Shown here: in pieces, positions 15,824 through 24,224 of the stretch
Numbering within the stretch: position 1 is the first letter of the stretch
Layout of the letters: every line of letters begins with the position of its first letter
Source of the DNA: Candidatus Zhuqueibacterota bacterium
Lineage (GTDB): Bacteria > Zhuqueibacterota > Zhuqueibacteria > Oceanimicrobiales > Oceanimicrobiaceae
Assembly: GCA_029262035.1 (NCBI GenBank)
Contig: JAJDAE010000185.1
Coordinates: forward strand, 1-43,439
DNA length: 43,439 nt
Direction: 5' to 3'
The notes under the pieces: model-generated
The model's input: the letters and a program-made list of their open reading frames with translations, nothing else
Told to the model about the DNA's origin: nothing
Databases searched by the model: none
Made by a program: the position numbers and the translations under genes

Positions 15824-15852
15824 AAACACTTCGATTTCGGAAAAAGGTTACA
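15824..15852 (-). promoter_or_regulatory. Candidate ECF-type promoter of the sigma operon
   Basis: On the minus strand TGTAACC (15846-15852) is followed by a T run and, at roughly ECF spacing, AGTGTTT (15824-15830). ECF sigma factors often recognise GTAAC or GAAC type -35 boxes and transcribe their own genes. The -10 part is weak, so this is a low-confidence call. Confidence 0.25.
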
Positions 15853-15857
15853 CAGAA

Positions 15858-16739
15858 TCAAGGAAAAAGTTTGTTTTGGGCTTTTGTGGGTTGGGGAGGA
15901 GAAGTTTTAGAGAAGCGGGATCCAGGTATTTCTGCCGTAATTTTAGCAAGGTCAGAAAGTAGTTCCTTGCAGTTCAGATAACGTTTTTGCGGTACTTTGT
16001 GAAGACATTTGGTCAGTATGTGTTCCAGCAAAGGATAATTTTCAGGATACACTTTTTTGATGTGTGGTATTGTGGCTAACAATGTAGGTTGTTTAACATT
16101 CGATTCGGCCTTGCCGTTGAAAGCAAAGTCTTCAATGAGCATCAGTAAAAAAATCGCACCAAGTGAATAAATATCTACCCGGCCATCGATTTGTACACCG
16201 GGAACATAAGTTTCGGGCGCGATAAAATAAGACAGATATACCGCTTCAGCGTCTTCAATTCCTCCCCTTGAAATGAGCCAGTTAAAACCGAAGTTGTCAA
16301 TTTTTAGATAATCTTCATCTATATAAATGGTATCGGGGTTAAGCAGGCCGTGAACAACTCCATTGAGATGCGCGTTACGCAATACCTTGGTCATTTTGAT
16401 GATAGAATTGGTACAGTCAAGCAGGGCGGCAGGATACTCTTCATGAATATGAAGCGTGACGGATTTTCCTCTTAAGGCTTCAGATACAATAAAACAGATG
16501 TCATTTTCCGAATTGAATTTAAAAGCCTTGGCCGCATTTTCGTGGGAAATCAAATTGCTCATTTGTGCACTTTGAAAGAAGAGTTTCTGTATATGCTCCT
16601 GTGGTGCAGAGGTTTCGTTTAATACCTTGATGAAAAATCTCTCTTTTTCCCTGAAAGATTCTACCTCATAAATATCAAAGCAAAATTTCCTGCAAATTTT
16701 ACGAAGCATTCGATAATTTTTTAACTTTGGATAGTTCAT
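15858..16739 (-). CDS. Predicted pseudokinase (Ser/Thr protein-kinase fold, catalytic motifs lost)
   Basis: The overall kinase fold is recognisable. FIKVL supplies the VAIK lysine (K38), and the end of the activation loop reads FIAPE (172-176). DIYSLGAIF matches helix F and QKRY the C-lobe arginine. The catalytic machinery is altered. The glycine-rich loop is absent (YRMLRKICRKFCFDIYEV). The HRDLKPxN motif reads HGLLNPDT (130-137), losing the catalytic aspartate, lysine and asparagine. DFG reads NFG (149-151). It should not transfer phosphate. There is no TM segment, so it is cytoplasmic. It lies 71 bp upstream of the ECF sigma gene on the same strand and may be a scaffold or switch in that pathway; this is inferred from position only. 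Confidence 0.85.
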   Translation of the reverse strand: MNYPKLKNYRMLRKICRKFCFDIYEVESFREKERFFIKVLNETSAPQEHIQKLFFQSAQMSNLISHENAAKAFKFNSENDICFIVSEALRGKSVTLHIHEEYPAALLDCTNSIIKMTKVLRNAHLNGVVHGLLNPDTIYIDEDYLKIDNFGFNWLISRGGIEDAEAVYLSYFIAPETYVPGVQIDGRVDIYSLGAIFLLMLIEDFAFNGKAESNVKQPTLLATIPHIKKVYPENYPLLEHILTKCLHKVPQKRYLNCKELLSDLAKITAEIPGSRFSKTSPPQPTKAQNKLFP

Positions 16740-17033
16740 TTTTCTATATTAAAAACAATCTCTATTTAGTATCGAATTATTTAAGGGAAGCCTTTAATTT
16801 AATTCGAATTTAAAAGGTGAAAGCCGTCAGAGTCATTCGGGCGGCTTTCATGAAATTTTAGAGGACCAGTAATTAATATATCGGACAATATGGGTTTGAC
16901 TTGCTACTTTTTATGTTTACCGGCTGGAGTCATTGTCAAAGGATAAAGGATAAGGGAAGAGCAATGGGTTGGAATAGAGCAAGTTTGAAACCAAGGTAGG
17001 AGATATTTATTGCATTATTGGGTTGGCAATAAC
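16740..17033. other. Intergenic region between TonB-dependent receptor and pseudokinase genes
   Basis: 294 bp with no supported ORF. It contains the hairpin at 16819-16849 and an AGGATAA tandem near 16938-16952. The pseudokinase promoter should be near 16740-16790 but I cannot define it. Confidence 0.45.
16819..16849 (-). terminator. Hairpin downstream of the TonB-dependent receptor gene
   Basis: GAAAGCCG (16819-16826) pairs with CGGCTTTC (16842-16849). On the minus strand it is followed by ACCTTTTAAATT, a weak T tract, so it may end the receptor transcript. It lies about 185 bp past the receptor stop, which is far for a simple terminator. Confidence 0.45.
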
Positions 17034-19532
17034 TTAAAATTTTAGAATCATTCCCATTCTAAATCGCCTGCCATGTTCAGAAGATATAGGATCAAAAAGT
17101 CGGTAACTTTGAATGCCTGTGTTGTCAATTTGCTCAATTGTATTATCATCATCAAAAAGATTTCGAAATTCAACAAAAGGAGTTAGCTTGCCGTTTAAAA
17201 ATCTGGAAGGTTTAAGTTTTAAACGAATATCTAATAGATTCCGCCACGAGAGTCTTGAACTGTTTGGAATTTCACTTTCCGGAGAAGTAAACGGAAGGGG
17301 ACTTAACAGCCGGTAAAGAATATTAATATCTAAACTTTTCGTTTTATAATCCGCATTTAGAACGATAGAATGGCGTTGATCCCAACTTAATGGGAATTGT
17401 TTTATTTCATTTTCAGCGGACTGTTTGGCGGCATTGTTAAAGTCCTCTTCCGCCGATGAGCTTGTCCCCCTTGCTTTCATGTAAGTATAATTAATGCGGG
17501 TTGCCAGATTATGTGTAAGCCTTTTTTGAAGAGTGGCTTCAAAACCTGCGGTTTGCCCTTGCGCCGAGTTGATATACCTCGTGTATCCTTGTGTAATTAA
17601 GCCGTTATTTCGCAAACTGTCGGAAAGTAGCACGGTTTGGGTATCGATTAAATTTCGATATTTTTTAATAAAACCTGTAAATACGAACAGCAGATCATTC
17701 GAAACAATTTTTTTATAGCTGAATTCTGTTGAAATAGTTTTGATTGGTTCAATCGAGGCGTTGCTCACATAAGGGAGATAACCTTCTACATTTGCTGAAC
17801 TATTCACGTACAGGTAGTACAGGGAAGGCATCTGGTAATACCATCCATAATTTAAATGCAACCTTTCATCTTTTGATAGCGGAAGCGATATACCTAGTCT
17901 TGGGGCAAGTGGTTTGTTTTTGCTTGATTCATTTGCAAAAAGTCTCGAATTTATAGAATTGCCGGCATTCTTTACGCCTTGGTTTTCTTCTTCAAAGTCA
18001 GCTTTGGGATCGAAAACATCATAACGTAAACCTAAATTTGCAGTTAACCCTTTGTATTTAAGCTGGTCTTCAAAGTAGATGGAGTAGTATTGCGGTTTGT
18101 AGCGGAAATCATCTTGTATTCTGTTATAAACTAAACTATTGCCATCGAAGGTAGCAGTAGGATTGAAATTTAAGTTTTTTGAATCAAGAATATAGTTTTG
18201 GATGTCTATCCCGGTTTTAAAAAAGTGCCCTTCTGAGATTTGTGCAACTAAATCAAATTTTAAAAGCTGTGTTTCCTCAATAGTTTTTTCATCCCATGGT
18301 TGGGTACCATCAATTATGTTACTACTTGGATTTTTAGGATCCTCGAAAATCAGGTTTGGGGCACCATCGATAACCTCTCCGAGTACGCGCCGCTTGTTGC
18401 GGTACTGTGCAGCTTTAATCGACGCAAATACGTTCTGGCTGAGAGTGTGGGTTAGGCCGATACTGAAGCGGTGGCTATAGTGCTTTCTTTTGGCTAAACC
18501 CTGGGGATTTAAAGCCCACTGCGGATCGAATTGCCGCCATTCCCAGTTGGAGGCAATTGCCTGAAATGATAAAATTGTGTTGTTGGAAACCTCGAAAGAG
18601 ATTTTGGAATTGATATTGTAATTGGTGAAAATTGGAGAACCATAATGAGTTGATAATTGGTTTTTATGTTGTGTGTCGCTATAATTCATATCTCCGGAAA
18701 AAAAGTATTTGGCATTTATTAATGGTCCGCCTAATCCAAGAATCAGTGGCCCACCCAAATTAAATTCCAGCCTTCTGGTTTTATCATTTTGAAAAAATTC
18801 ATTATCTAAGAAATCACCATAAAATCTAAAGTCACCCGAAGGTCTGTTATAACCATTTTTAGTAGTTACATTGATAATGCCCGCTGATGCATTCCCGTAT
18901 TCTGCGCTAAATCCGCCCGTCTGTACCATCATTTCTGTTATGGAGTTGTTGGGAACATAACTGGCTAATGCTCGGGAAAAAACGCCCTGAAGCGGTAAGC
19001 CGTCAAGCAAATAAATAACATCGGTTTCGCGACCACCTCTAATATGCGTACCAACCACCCCCGGTAAAATGGCAACTGCATCAAGGTATGAATCTATCGG
19101 GAGACCATCGTTGATTTCTTTTCCTGAAATAAAATATGTTGATGAAGTTATATCTCTTTTAATCAGTTTATTTTCTTCGGTAATCGTAACTTCTTTAAGC
19201 GAAAGTACTTCAGCTGAAATTTGGATATCTAGGTTGGTGGTTAAATCAACATTAATGGACACCTCTTTAATTTTGAGCTGTGAGTAGCCAATCATTTCAA
19301 TGTTGAGATCATAATCGCCTGCCGGAAGATTGTAGATTATGAAATGACCATTTCGATTCACCATTGCTCCCATTGTTGTTCCCTCAACAAGAACAGAAGC
19401 CCCTGGCAAAATCTGACCGGTCTTCTTGTCTGTAACCGTGCCGGAAAGTGTGCCGGTTATTCCTGCAAATACAGTAGAATACGCAAATGCACAGGAAATA
19501 AGAAATATTATAAATATATGTTTTTTTAACAT
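17034..19532 (-). CDS. TonB-dependent outer-membrane receptor with carboxypeptidase-regulatory-like N-domain (832 aa)
   Basis: Signal peptide 1-23 (ending TVFAG). Residues about 27-110 form a carboxypeptidase-regulatory-like beta-sandwich (GTLSGTVTDKKTGQILPGAS ... GHFIIYNLPAGDY), typical of Bacteroidota-type receptors. A plug domain follows (about 115-235), with LPGVVGTHIRGGRETDVIYL and GGFSAEYGNASAGIINVTTK. The remaining about 600 residues are a beta-barrel ending in the terminal phenylalanine (MGMILKF) used for outer-membrane insertion. No SusD-like partner gene is adjacent, so it is a stand-alone receptor rather than a glycan SusCD pair. Substrate unknown. The TonB at 11081-11743 may energise it. 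Divergent from folC. Confidence 0.94.
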   Translation of the reverse strand: MLKKHIFIIFLISCAFAYSTVFAGITGTLSGTVTDKKTGQILPGASVLVEGTTMGAMVNRNGHFIIYNLPAGDYDLNIEMIGYSQLKIKEVSINVDLTTNLDIQISAEVLSLKEVTITEENKLIKRDITSSTYFISGKEINDGLPIDSYLDAVAILPGVVGTHIRGGRETDVIYLLDGLPLQGVFSRALASYVPNNSITEMMVQTGGFSAEYGNASAGIINVTTKNGYNRPSGDFRFYGDFLDNEFFQNDKTRRLEFNLGGPLILGLGGPLINAKYFFSGDMNYSDTQHKNQLSTHYGSPIFTNYNINSKISFEVSNNTILSFQAIASNWEWRQFDPQWALNPQGLAKRKHYSHRFSIGLTHTLSQNVFASIKAAQYRNKRRVLGEVIDGAPNLIFEDPKNPSSNIIDGTQPWDEKTIEETQLLKFDLVAQISEGHFFKTGIDIQNYILDSKNLNFNPTATFDGNSLVYNRIQDDFRYKPQYYSIYFEDQLKYKGLTANLGLRYDVFDPKADFEEENQGVKNAGNSINSRLFANESSKNKPLAPRLGISLPLSKDERLHLNYGWYYQMPSLYYLYVNSSANVEGYLPYVSNASIEPIKTISTEFSYKKIVSNDLLFVFTGFIKKYRNLIDTQTVLLSDSLRNNGLITQGYTRYINSAQGQTAGFEATLQKRLTHNLATRINYTYMKARGTSSSAEEDFNNAAKQSAENEIKQFPLSWDQRHSIVLNADYKTKSLDINILYRLLSPLPFTSPESEIPNSSRLSWRNLLDIRLKLKPSRFLNGKLTPFVEFRNLFDDDNTIEQIDNTGIQSYRLFDPISSEHGRRFRMGMILKF

Positions 19533-19731
19533 TTTTCGAAAAGTTGGTTTCTATTAAGTACACCTAAATGCAAAATATATGCCATACTGAGGGATAAAAG
19601 TAGAATTAGTCAAAATGAATTACGTGTTCAAAAAAATAGATATTTTAGTTAGAATTTTTATTAAATTAGCCGACTGACGTATATAATTTAAAGCTCTTTT
19701 CGCTGGTACTTAGATGTGAAAAGTTACGGCG

Positions 19732-19790
19732 ATTGCACGAAATAAATTTTTTAGTGCAATAGTTTACCTGAAATAGGAAAAATATTGCAC
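19732..19790. promoter_or_regulatory. Three ATTGCAC boxes between receptor and folC
   Basis: ATTGCAC occurs at 19732-19738 and 19784-19790, and its reverse complement GTGCAAT at 19754-19760. The first two form an inverted repeat with a 15-nt gap. They lie in the 283-bp divergent intergenic region, with the last copy 25 bp before the folC ATG. This could be an operator or a hairpin in the folC leader. Confidence 0.4.
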
Positions 19791-19815
19791 AGATATTATT
19801 CGGTTTATAAGGCAG

Positions 19816-21078
19816 ATGTTCGATAATAATACACTTTCATTTCTTGAAAAGTTGCAAACTTTTGGCTGGAAGTTGAATTTGGAAAATATTTACAGTCTAT
19901 TAGTTTATATGGATAATCCACATGTTAACTTAAAATGTGTCCATATCGCCGGCACAAATGGCAAGGGTTCAACTTCTGCTTTTCTTGAATCAATTCTAAG
20001 GACTGCCGGTTATAAAACCGGTCTGTTTACTTCGCCCCATTTAGTAGAAGTAAATGAGAGAATCCGGGTGAACGGGGTTTGTATTTCGGATGCCGACCTT
20101 ACTAAATATATGACTTCGCTTGAAACAAAAGTTAGAGAGGAAGAATGCACATATTTTGAAACGCTAACCGCAATCGCGTTTAAATATTTTTGTGATTGTA
20201 AGGTAGATTTTGCTGTAATCGAGGTTGGGTTGGGGGGACGTTTTGATGCCACCAATGTTGTCGATCCGGTTTTAAGTATTATTACTGAAATAGATTTTGA
20301 TCATGAACAATATCTTGGTGCTGACATATCTTCTATTGCCAAAGAAAAAGCAGGTATTATTAAAAAAAACAGACCGTGTTTAGTTCAAACAAAAAAGAAA
20401 GAAGCATTAGTTGAATTTAAAAATGTGGCTCGTGAAAAGGATGCTGACTTTTTTCCATTGAATAAGATTTGTAATATTGAGTACAAAGCTGAGGGGGCTG
20501 GATATTCGAAATTTAATTTGACCATATTTCAAAAAGAGAGCAATGACCTATTGCTGAATATCCCCGGTAAGGTACAGGTTGAAAATGCGGCGTTGGCGGT
20601 AAGTGCTGTAAAGCTTCTTGAAAACTCCGGACTTCCTGTTTCCGAAAATGCCATTTTAAATGGTTTGAAAAATACTTTATGGCCCGGAAGATTGCAAATA
20701 ATTCAGGATTCGTCAACGATACTTTTAGATGTTGCTCACAATGTTGCCTCCATAAAAAATCTGCTAGATTATATTGAAACTTTCTTCAAGGACAAAGAAA
20801 TAGTTTTTGTTTTGGGATTGTTGGGGGATAAGAATAGGAAAGAGATTGTTAATTTAATCTCTTTTAAAGCCAAATCAGTTTTTGTTGTTACGCCAGCCTC
20901 AAGTCGGGCAACGCCAGCAAATGAGTTAACTGAAGATTTTCAGAAGTTATCAGTACCTGCGCAAGTTTTGACAAATTTTTCTCAAATTTTAGATTTGACT
21001 AATGCAGACGATTTGGTTTGTATAACAGGCTCTCATTATGTAGTAGGTGATTTTTTAAAACTCTATAAAAAGACTTGA
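19816..21078 (+). CDS. folC: Bifunctional folylpolyglutamate synthase / dihydrofolate synthase (420 aa)
   Basis: Mur-ligase-type enzyme that adds glutamate to dihydropteroate and folates. The P-loop AGTNGKGSTSAFLES is at about residues 45-59. The family motif FTSPHLVEVNERIRVNG follows, then ETLTAIAFKYF and VIEVGLGGRFDATN. The DHEQYLG and KAGIIK motifs (central domain) are present. The C-terminal glutamate-ligase domain contains LLDVAHN (about 308) and ends GSHYVVGDFLKL. The length matches the family. Start ATG 19816 follows an AAGG. It is the first gene of the long plus-strand series of core genes. Confidence 0.95.
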   Translation: MFDNNTLSFLEKLQTFGWKLNLENIYSLLVYMDNPHVNLKCVHIAGTNGKGSTSAFLESILRTAGYKTGLFTSPHLVEVNERIRVNGVCISDADLTKYMTSLETKVREEECTYFETLTAIAFKYFCDCKVDFAVIEVGLGGRFDATNVVDPVLSIITEIDFDHEQYLGADISSIAKEKAGIIKKNRPCLVQTKKKEALVEFKNVAREKDADFFPLNKICNIEYKAEGAGYSKFNLTIFQKESNDLLLNIPGKVQVENAALAVSAVKLLENSGLPVSENAILNGLKNTLWPGRLQIIQDSSTILLDVAHNVASIKNLLDYIETFFKDKEIVFVLGLLGDKNRKEIVNLISFKAKSVFVVTPASSRATPANELTEDFQKLSVPAQVLTNFSQILDLTNADDLVCITGSHYVVGDFLKLYKKT

Positions 21079-21442
21079 CAAATAAAATTATATTATTTAC
21101 CTTGACAGGCAATAATTAACCTTATACTAACGAAAATTCCCAAAACCTAAGATTCCCTTCAAAATTATTTCTTGCTCAATCAAGTAAATTCGCTGAAGAA
21201 GTTTATGTTTAGTATCAATGTGGAATTGTCAATTTTTATTTTAGGCAGAAGATTATATAAATAGACGTTTTCTTTACGATAACCCCAAGTTAGGCTTCTT
21301 AGATTTTGGAGAGTATTTGACTTATTTTCTTAGACCTAAGCAATTTTAAAAGCAATGAATAACTCCATACAACTGGCCTCACTCTCATATCAGAAAAATT
21401 ATTAGCAACTTAAAAAAATATTATAAAAGCAGGATTACTTAG
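21079..21442. other. 364-bp intergenic region / probable rho leader
   Basis: No supported ORF. The left end has a promoter candidate (listed separately) that would give rho an untranslated leader of about 300 nt. The region is AT-rich with short imperfect inverted repeats, but I recognise no riboswitch or known leader RNA. A long leader would fit Rho autoregulation, which is known in other bacteria, but here it is inferred. Confidence 0.5.
21102..21128 (+). promoter_or_regulatory. Promoter candidate for rho
   Basis: TTGACA (21102-21107) and TATACT (21123-21128) are separated by 15 nt, shorter than the ideal 17. A second TTGACA at 21075-21080 overlaps the folC stop but has no matching -10 at good spacing. 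The start would be near 21135, about 308 nt before the rho ATG. Confidence 0.4.
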
Positions 21443-22690
21443 ATGGAAATTGTAGAATTAAAGTCATTAAAGATTTCTGAACTCACCAAAATGGCGCAGG
21501 AATATGAAGTAACTGGCGCCAGTGGTTTGAAAAAGCAAGAGCTTATTTTCAGAATACTTGAAGAACAAACGAAAAAAGAAGGCCTTATATTTGCTGAAGG
21601 GGTGATCGAAGTGTTACCCGATGGCTACGGATTTTTAAGGTCAGCAGATTATAACTATCTACCGGGGCCGGATGATATTTATGTTTCGCCTTCTCAAATA
21701 AAACGGTTTGGTCTTAAAACAGGAGATACTGTCTCCGGACAAATACGACCCCCTAAAGAGAGTGAACGTTTTTTCGCCTTATTAAAAGTAGAAGCTATCA
21801 ACTTTGAAAATCCTGATGAAGCAAAAAAGAAAATTTTGTTTGATAATTTAACCCCCCTTTATCCCGATGATAAAATTAATCTGGAGTATAATCCAAAAGA
21901 TTATTCATCAAGGGTTATGAATTTGTTGACCCCGATCGGTAAGGGCCAGAGAGGTTTAATTGTAGCTCAGCCCAAAACGGGTAAAACCATTTTGCTTCAA
22001 AAAATTGCAAATTCCGTCTCAGAAAATCATCCTGAAGTGAAAATGATAGTGCTTCTGATTGATGAGAGACCGGAGGAAGTTACCGACATGGAAAGATCGG
22101 TTAAGGCTGAAGTGATTAGTTCAACTTTCGATGAACCGCCAGATCGACATGTTCAGGTTGCAGATATGGTTTTGGCAAAGGCCAAAAGATTGGTTGAATT
22201 TGGCCAGGATGTTGTCATTCTTCTGGATAGTATTACGCGGTTAGCAAGAGCACACAATGCAGTTGTGCCACATAGCGGTAAAATTCTTTCAGGTGGTTTG
22301 GATGCCACAGCACTTGAAAGACCAAAAAGATTTTTTGGTGCAGCAAGAAATATCGAGGAAGGCGGCAGCTTAACCATTATCGCAACTGCTTTGATCGATA
22401 CAGGCAGCAGAATGGATGAAGTTATCTTCGAGGAGTTTAAAGGTACAGGTAATATGGAGTTGCAATTGGATAGAAGACTTTCCGAGCGTAGAATATATCC
22501 ATCTATCGATGTTAACCGTTCAGGTACCAGAAAAGAAGAGTTGCTCCTCAAGGATTTCGAACTCAACCGAATTTGGATTCTGCGTAAATTTCTGGCTGAT
22601 TTAACATCTGTAGAAGCTATGGAATTTTTACTACAGCGAATGCATGGAACCAAGTCAAACAAAGATTTTCTGGACTCTATGAATACTTAG
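21443..22690 (+). CDS. rho: Transcription termination factor Rho (415 aa)
   Basis: All Rho parts are present. There is an N-terminal Rho-N helical domain ([15 protein letters not shown]) and an RNA-binding OSB/cold-shock-like domain ([20 protein letters not shown] ... [18 protein letters not shown]). The RecA-like ATPase has Walker [41 protein letters not shown] (Q/R loop region) and [20 protein letters not shown]. The protein is of compact length, without the long insertion seen in some Bacteroidota and Actinobacteria. It acts as a hexameric RNA helicase that ends transcription. An AGCAGGA Shine-Dalgarno precedes the ATG. Confidence 0.97.
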   Translation: MEIVELKSLKISELTKMAQEYEVTGASGLKKQELIFRILEEQTKKEGLIFAEGVIEVLPDGYGFLRSADYNYLPGPDDIYVSPSQIKRFGLKTGDTVSGQIRPPKESERFFALLKVEAINFENPDEAKKKILFDNLTPLYPDDKINLEYNPKDYSSRVMNLLTPIGKGQRGLIVAQPKTGKTILLQKIANSVSENHPEVKMIVLLIDERPEEVTDMERSVKAEVISSTFDEPPDRHVQVADMVLAKAKRLVEFGQDVVILLDSITRLARAHNAVVPHSGKILSGGLDATALERPKRFFGAARNIEEGGSLTIIATALIDTGSRMDEVIFEEFKGTGNMELQLDRRLSERRIYPSIDVNRSGTRKEELLLKDFELNRIWILRKFLADLTSVEAMEFLLQRMHGTKSNKDFLDSMNT

Positions 22691-22792
22691 GAAGATTAGA
22701 AAATTGTCCTTGCTTTTACTAAATTATTTAGATATATTTGAAATCGTTTTATGTAAATTTGAGTTCAAACTTTCGTAACAAGGGAGACAATA

Positions 22793-23155
22793 GTGAAACC
22801 CGATATACACCCTGATTATAATTTTGTTGTTTTTAAAGATACGTCTTCGGATTTTTCATTTTTAACGCGTTCTACCAAAAGTTCTAAGGAAACAATTAAG
22901 TGGGAAGACGGTAAAGAGTACCCGTTGATACTACTTGAAATCACCAGTGGTTCGCATCCTTTCTATACCGGTAAGCAACAACTGATCGATTCGGCTGGAA
23001 GAGTTGAGAAATTTATGAAGAAATATGGTAAAATAACCCCCAAAGCAAAGGCTGCAAAACCCGAAAAAGCAAAGGCTGCAAAGCCCGAAAAAGCAACGGG
23101 AGTTAAAGAAGAAGCAGCAGAAGTAAAAGAGGAAACTGCAGAAACAGATTCCTAG
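22793..23155 (+). CDS. rpmE2: Ribosomal protein bL31 type B with a lysine/alanine/glutamate-rich C-terminal tail (GTG start)
   Basis: [20 protein letters not shown] and [21 protein letters not shown] are diagnostic for bL31. The zinc-binding cysteines are absent, so this is the type B (zinc-independent) form. The core ends at about residue 83. A tail of about 37 residues with the repeat [10 protein letters not shown] and then acidic [11 protein letters not shown] follows; the normal length is about 80-90 aa. Translation begins at GTG 22793 with AAGGGAG upstream. It lies between rho and DUF1385, a common neighbourhood, and is followed by a strong terminator. Confidence 0.95.
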   Translation: MKPDIHPDYNFVVFKDTSSDFSFLTRSTKSSKETIKWEDGKEYPLILLEITSGSHPFYTGKQQLIDSAGRVEKFMKKYGKITPKAKAAKPEKAKAAKPEKATGVKEEAAEVKEETAETDS

Positions 23156-23177
23156 CAAATTTCTGAAAATTTAAAAG

Positions 23178-23217
23178 CGGAATGGGAGCCCAGAATTGGT
23201 CCATTCCGTTTTTTTTT
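23178..23217 (+). terminator. Strong rho-independent terminator after rpmE
   Basis: CGGAATGG (23178-23185) and CCATTCCG (23201-23208) form a perfect 8-bp stem, followed immediately by nine T residues. It ends the rho-rpmE part. The next gene starts only 20 bp later, so it may allow partial read-through or need its own promoter. Confidence 0.9.
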
Positions 23218-23236
23218 AGCCTGAAAAGAGTATTTT

Positions 23237-24217
23237 ATGGAAGAAAAAAAGTTGCAAGTTGGCGGGCAAGCTGTAATTGAAGGTGTGCTTATGCGTTCGA
23301 AAGATGCCTACGCTATTGCAGTACGTCGCTCTGATGGTTCGATTCTTGTTAGAAAGAAAAATTTTATTTCGTTTATAAAAAAATATAAACTTTTTGCGCT
23401 GCCAATTTTTCGCGGTGGTTGGGTTTTAATAGAATCGCTAATTCTTGGAATCCGCGCTTTGACTTTTTCTGGAGATATTGCTGCGTTAGGGGAGAAAGAA
23501 GATAATTCAAAAGACGAAGGAGAACCGTCTGGCTTACCACCGAAAAAGAGTCTTTTGCAGAATATCTGGCTTGTCCTGACCGTGGGTTTTTCTTTCGTAC
23601 TCGGGTTATTTATTTTCTTTTACATCCCGCTTATTTTAACTGATCTTTTAGGCGCTGAAACGGGATTTATGTTTAACTTGATAGATGGCGTACTTCGCTT
23701 AACGATGTTTTTGCTTTATTTGTCACTCATTACCCTGATGAAAGATGTTCGCCGGGTTTTTGAATATCATGGCGCTGAACATAAAAGCATTTTTGCATTT
23801 GAATCAAAAGTAGACCTGACCCCTGACAACGCCATGAAAATGACGAGGTTTCATCCTCGTTGTGGCACCAGCTTTTTGTTGATTGTTATGCTTGTCAGTA
23901 TTGTGGTTTTTATGTTTTTGGGTAAACCTGAAACGGTCTCCGAAAGACTGATTAGATTGGCTTTTATTCCCGTTATTGGCGGCATTTCGTATGAATTAAT
24001 TCGACTCTCGGATTCCGGATCAAAAAATAAATTCTGGCGGCCTTTTATACTACCTGGCTTATGGCTTCAAAGGTTAACGACTAAAGAGCCCGATGAAAGT
24101 CAGCTGGAAGTTGCTATTGTTGCTCTTAAAAGTGCGCTGGGTTTAGATATAAGTACGCATAAAGACGTGGTAATGGAAACCGAAATGGAAGCAAAAGCAC
24201 AACCTTCAACAATCTGA
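23237..24217 (+). CDS. DUF1385 family multi-pass membrane protein (326 aa)
   Basis: The N-terminus VGGQAVIEGVLMRSKDAYAIAVR is the hallmark of DUF1385 (YqhQ-like) proteins. Hydrophobic segments lie at about 108-135 and 145-170. A conserved soluble block follows (RRVFEYHGAEHKSIFAFE, and TRFHPRCGTSFLLIV), including the invariant HGAEHK and HPRCGTSF motifs. Another TM pair is present near 210-260. It sits directly upstream of prfA, the usual position of this family, which suggests a conserved but undefined housekeeping role. The histidine and cysteine motifs suggest metal binding, but this is not shown. Confidence 0.92.
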   Translation: MEEKKLQVGGQAVIEGVLMRSKDAYAIAVRRSDGSILVRKKNFISFIKKYKLFALPIFRGGWVLIESLILGIRALTFSGDIAALGEKEDNSKDEGEPSGLPPKKSLLQNIWLVLTVGFSFVLGLFIFFYIPLILTDLLGAETGFMFNLIDGVLRLTMFLLYLSLITLMKDVRRVFEYHGAEHKSIFAFESKVDLTPDNAMKMTRFHPRCGTSFLLIVMLVSIVVFMFLGKPETVSERLIRLAFIPVIGGISYELIRLSDSGSKNKFWRPFILPGLWLQRLTTKEPDESQLEVAIVALKSALGLDISTHKDVVMETEMEAKAQPSTI

Positions 24218-24224
24218 TTTTAAT

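Noticed and set aside
22153-22662. 169-aa minus-strand ORF
   Set aside because: Antisense shadow of rho.
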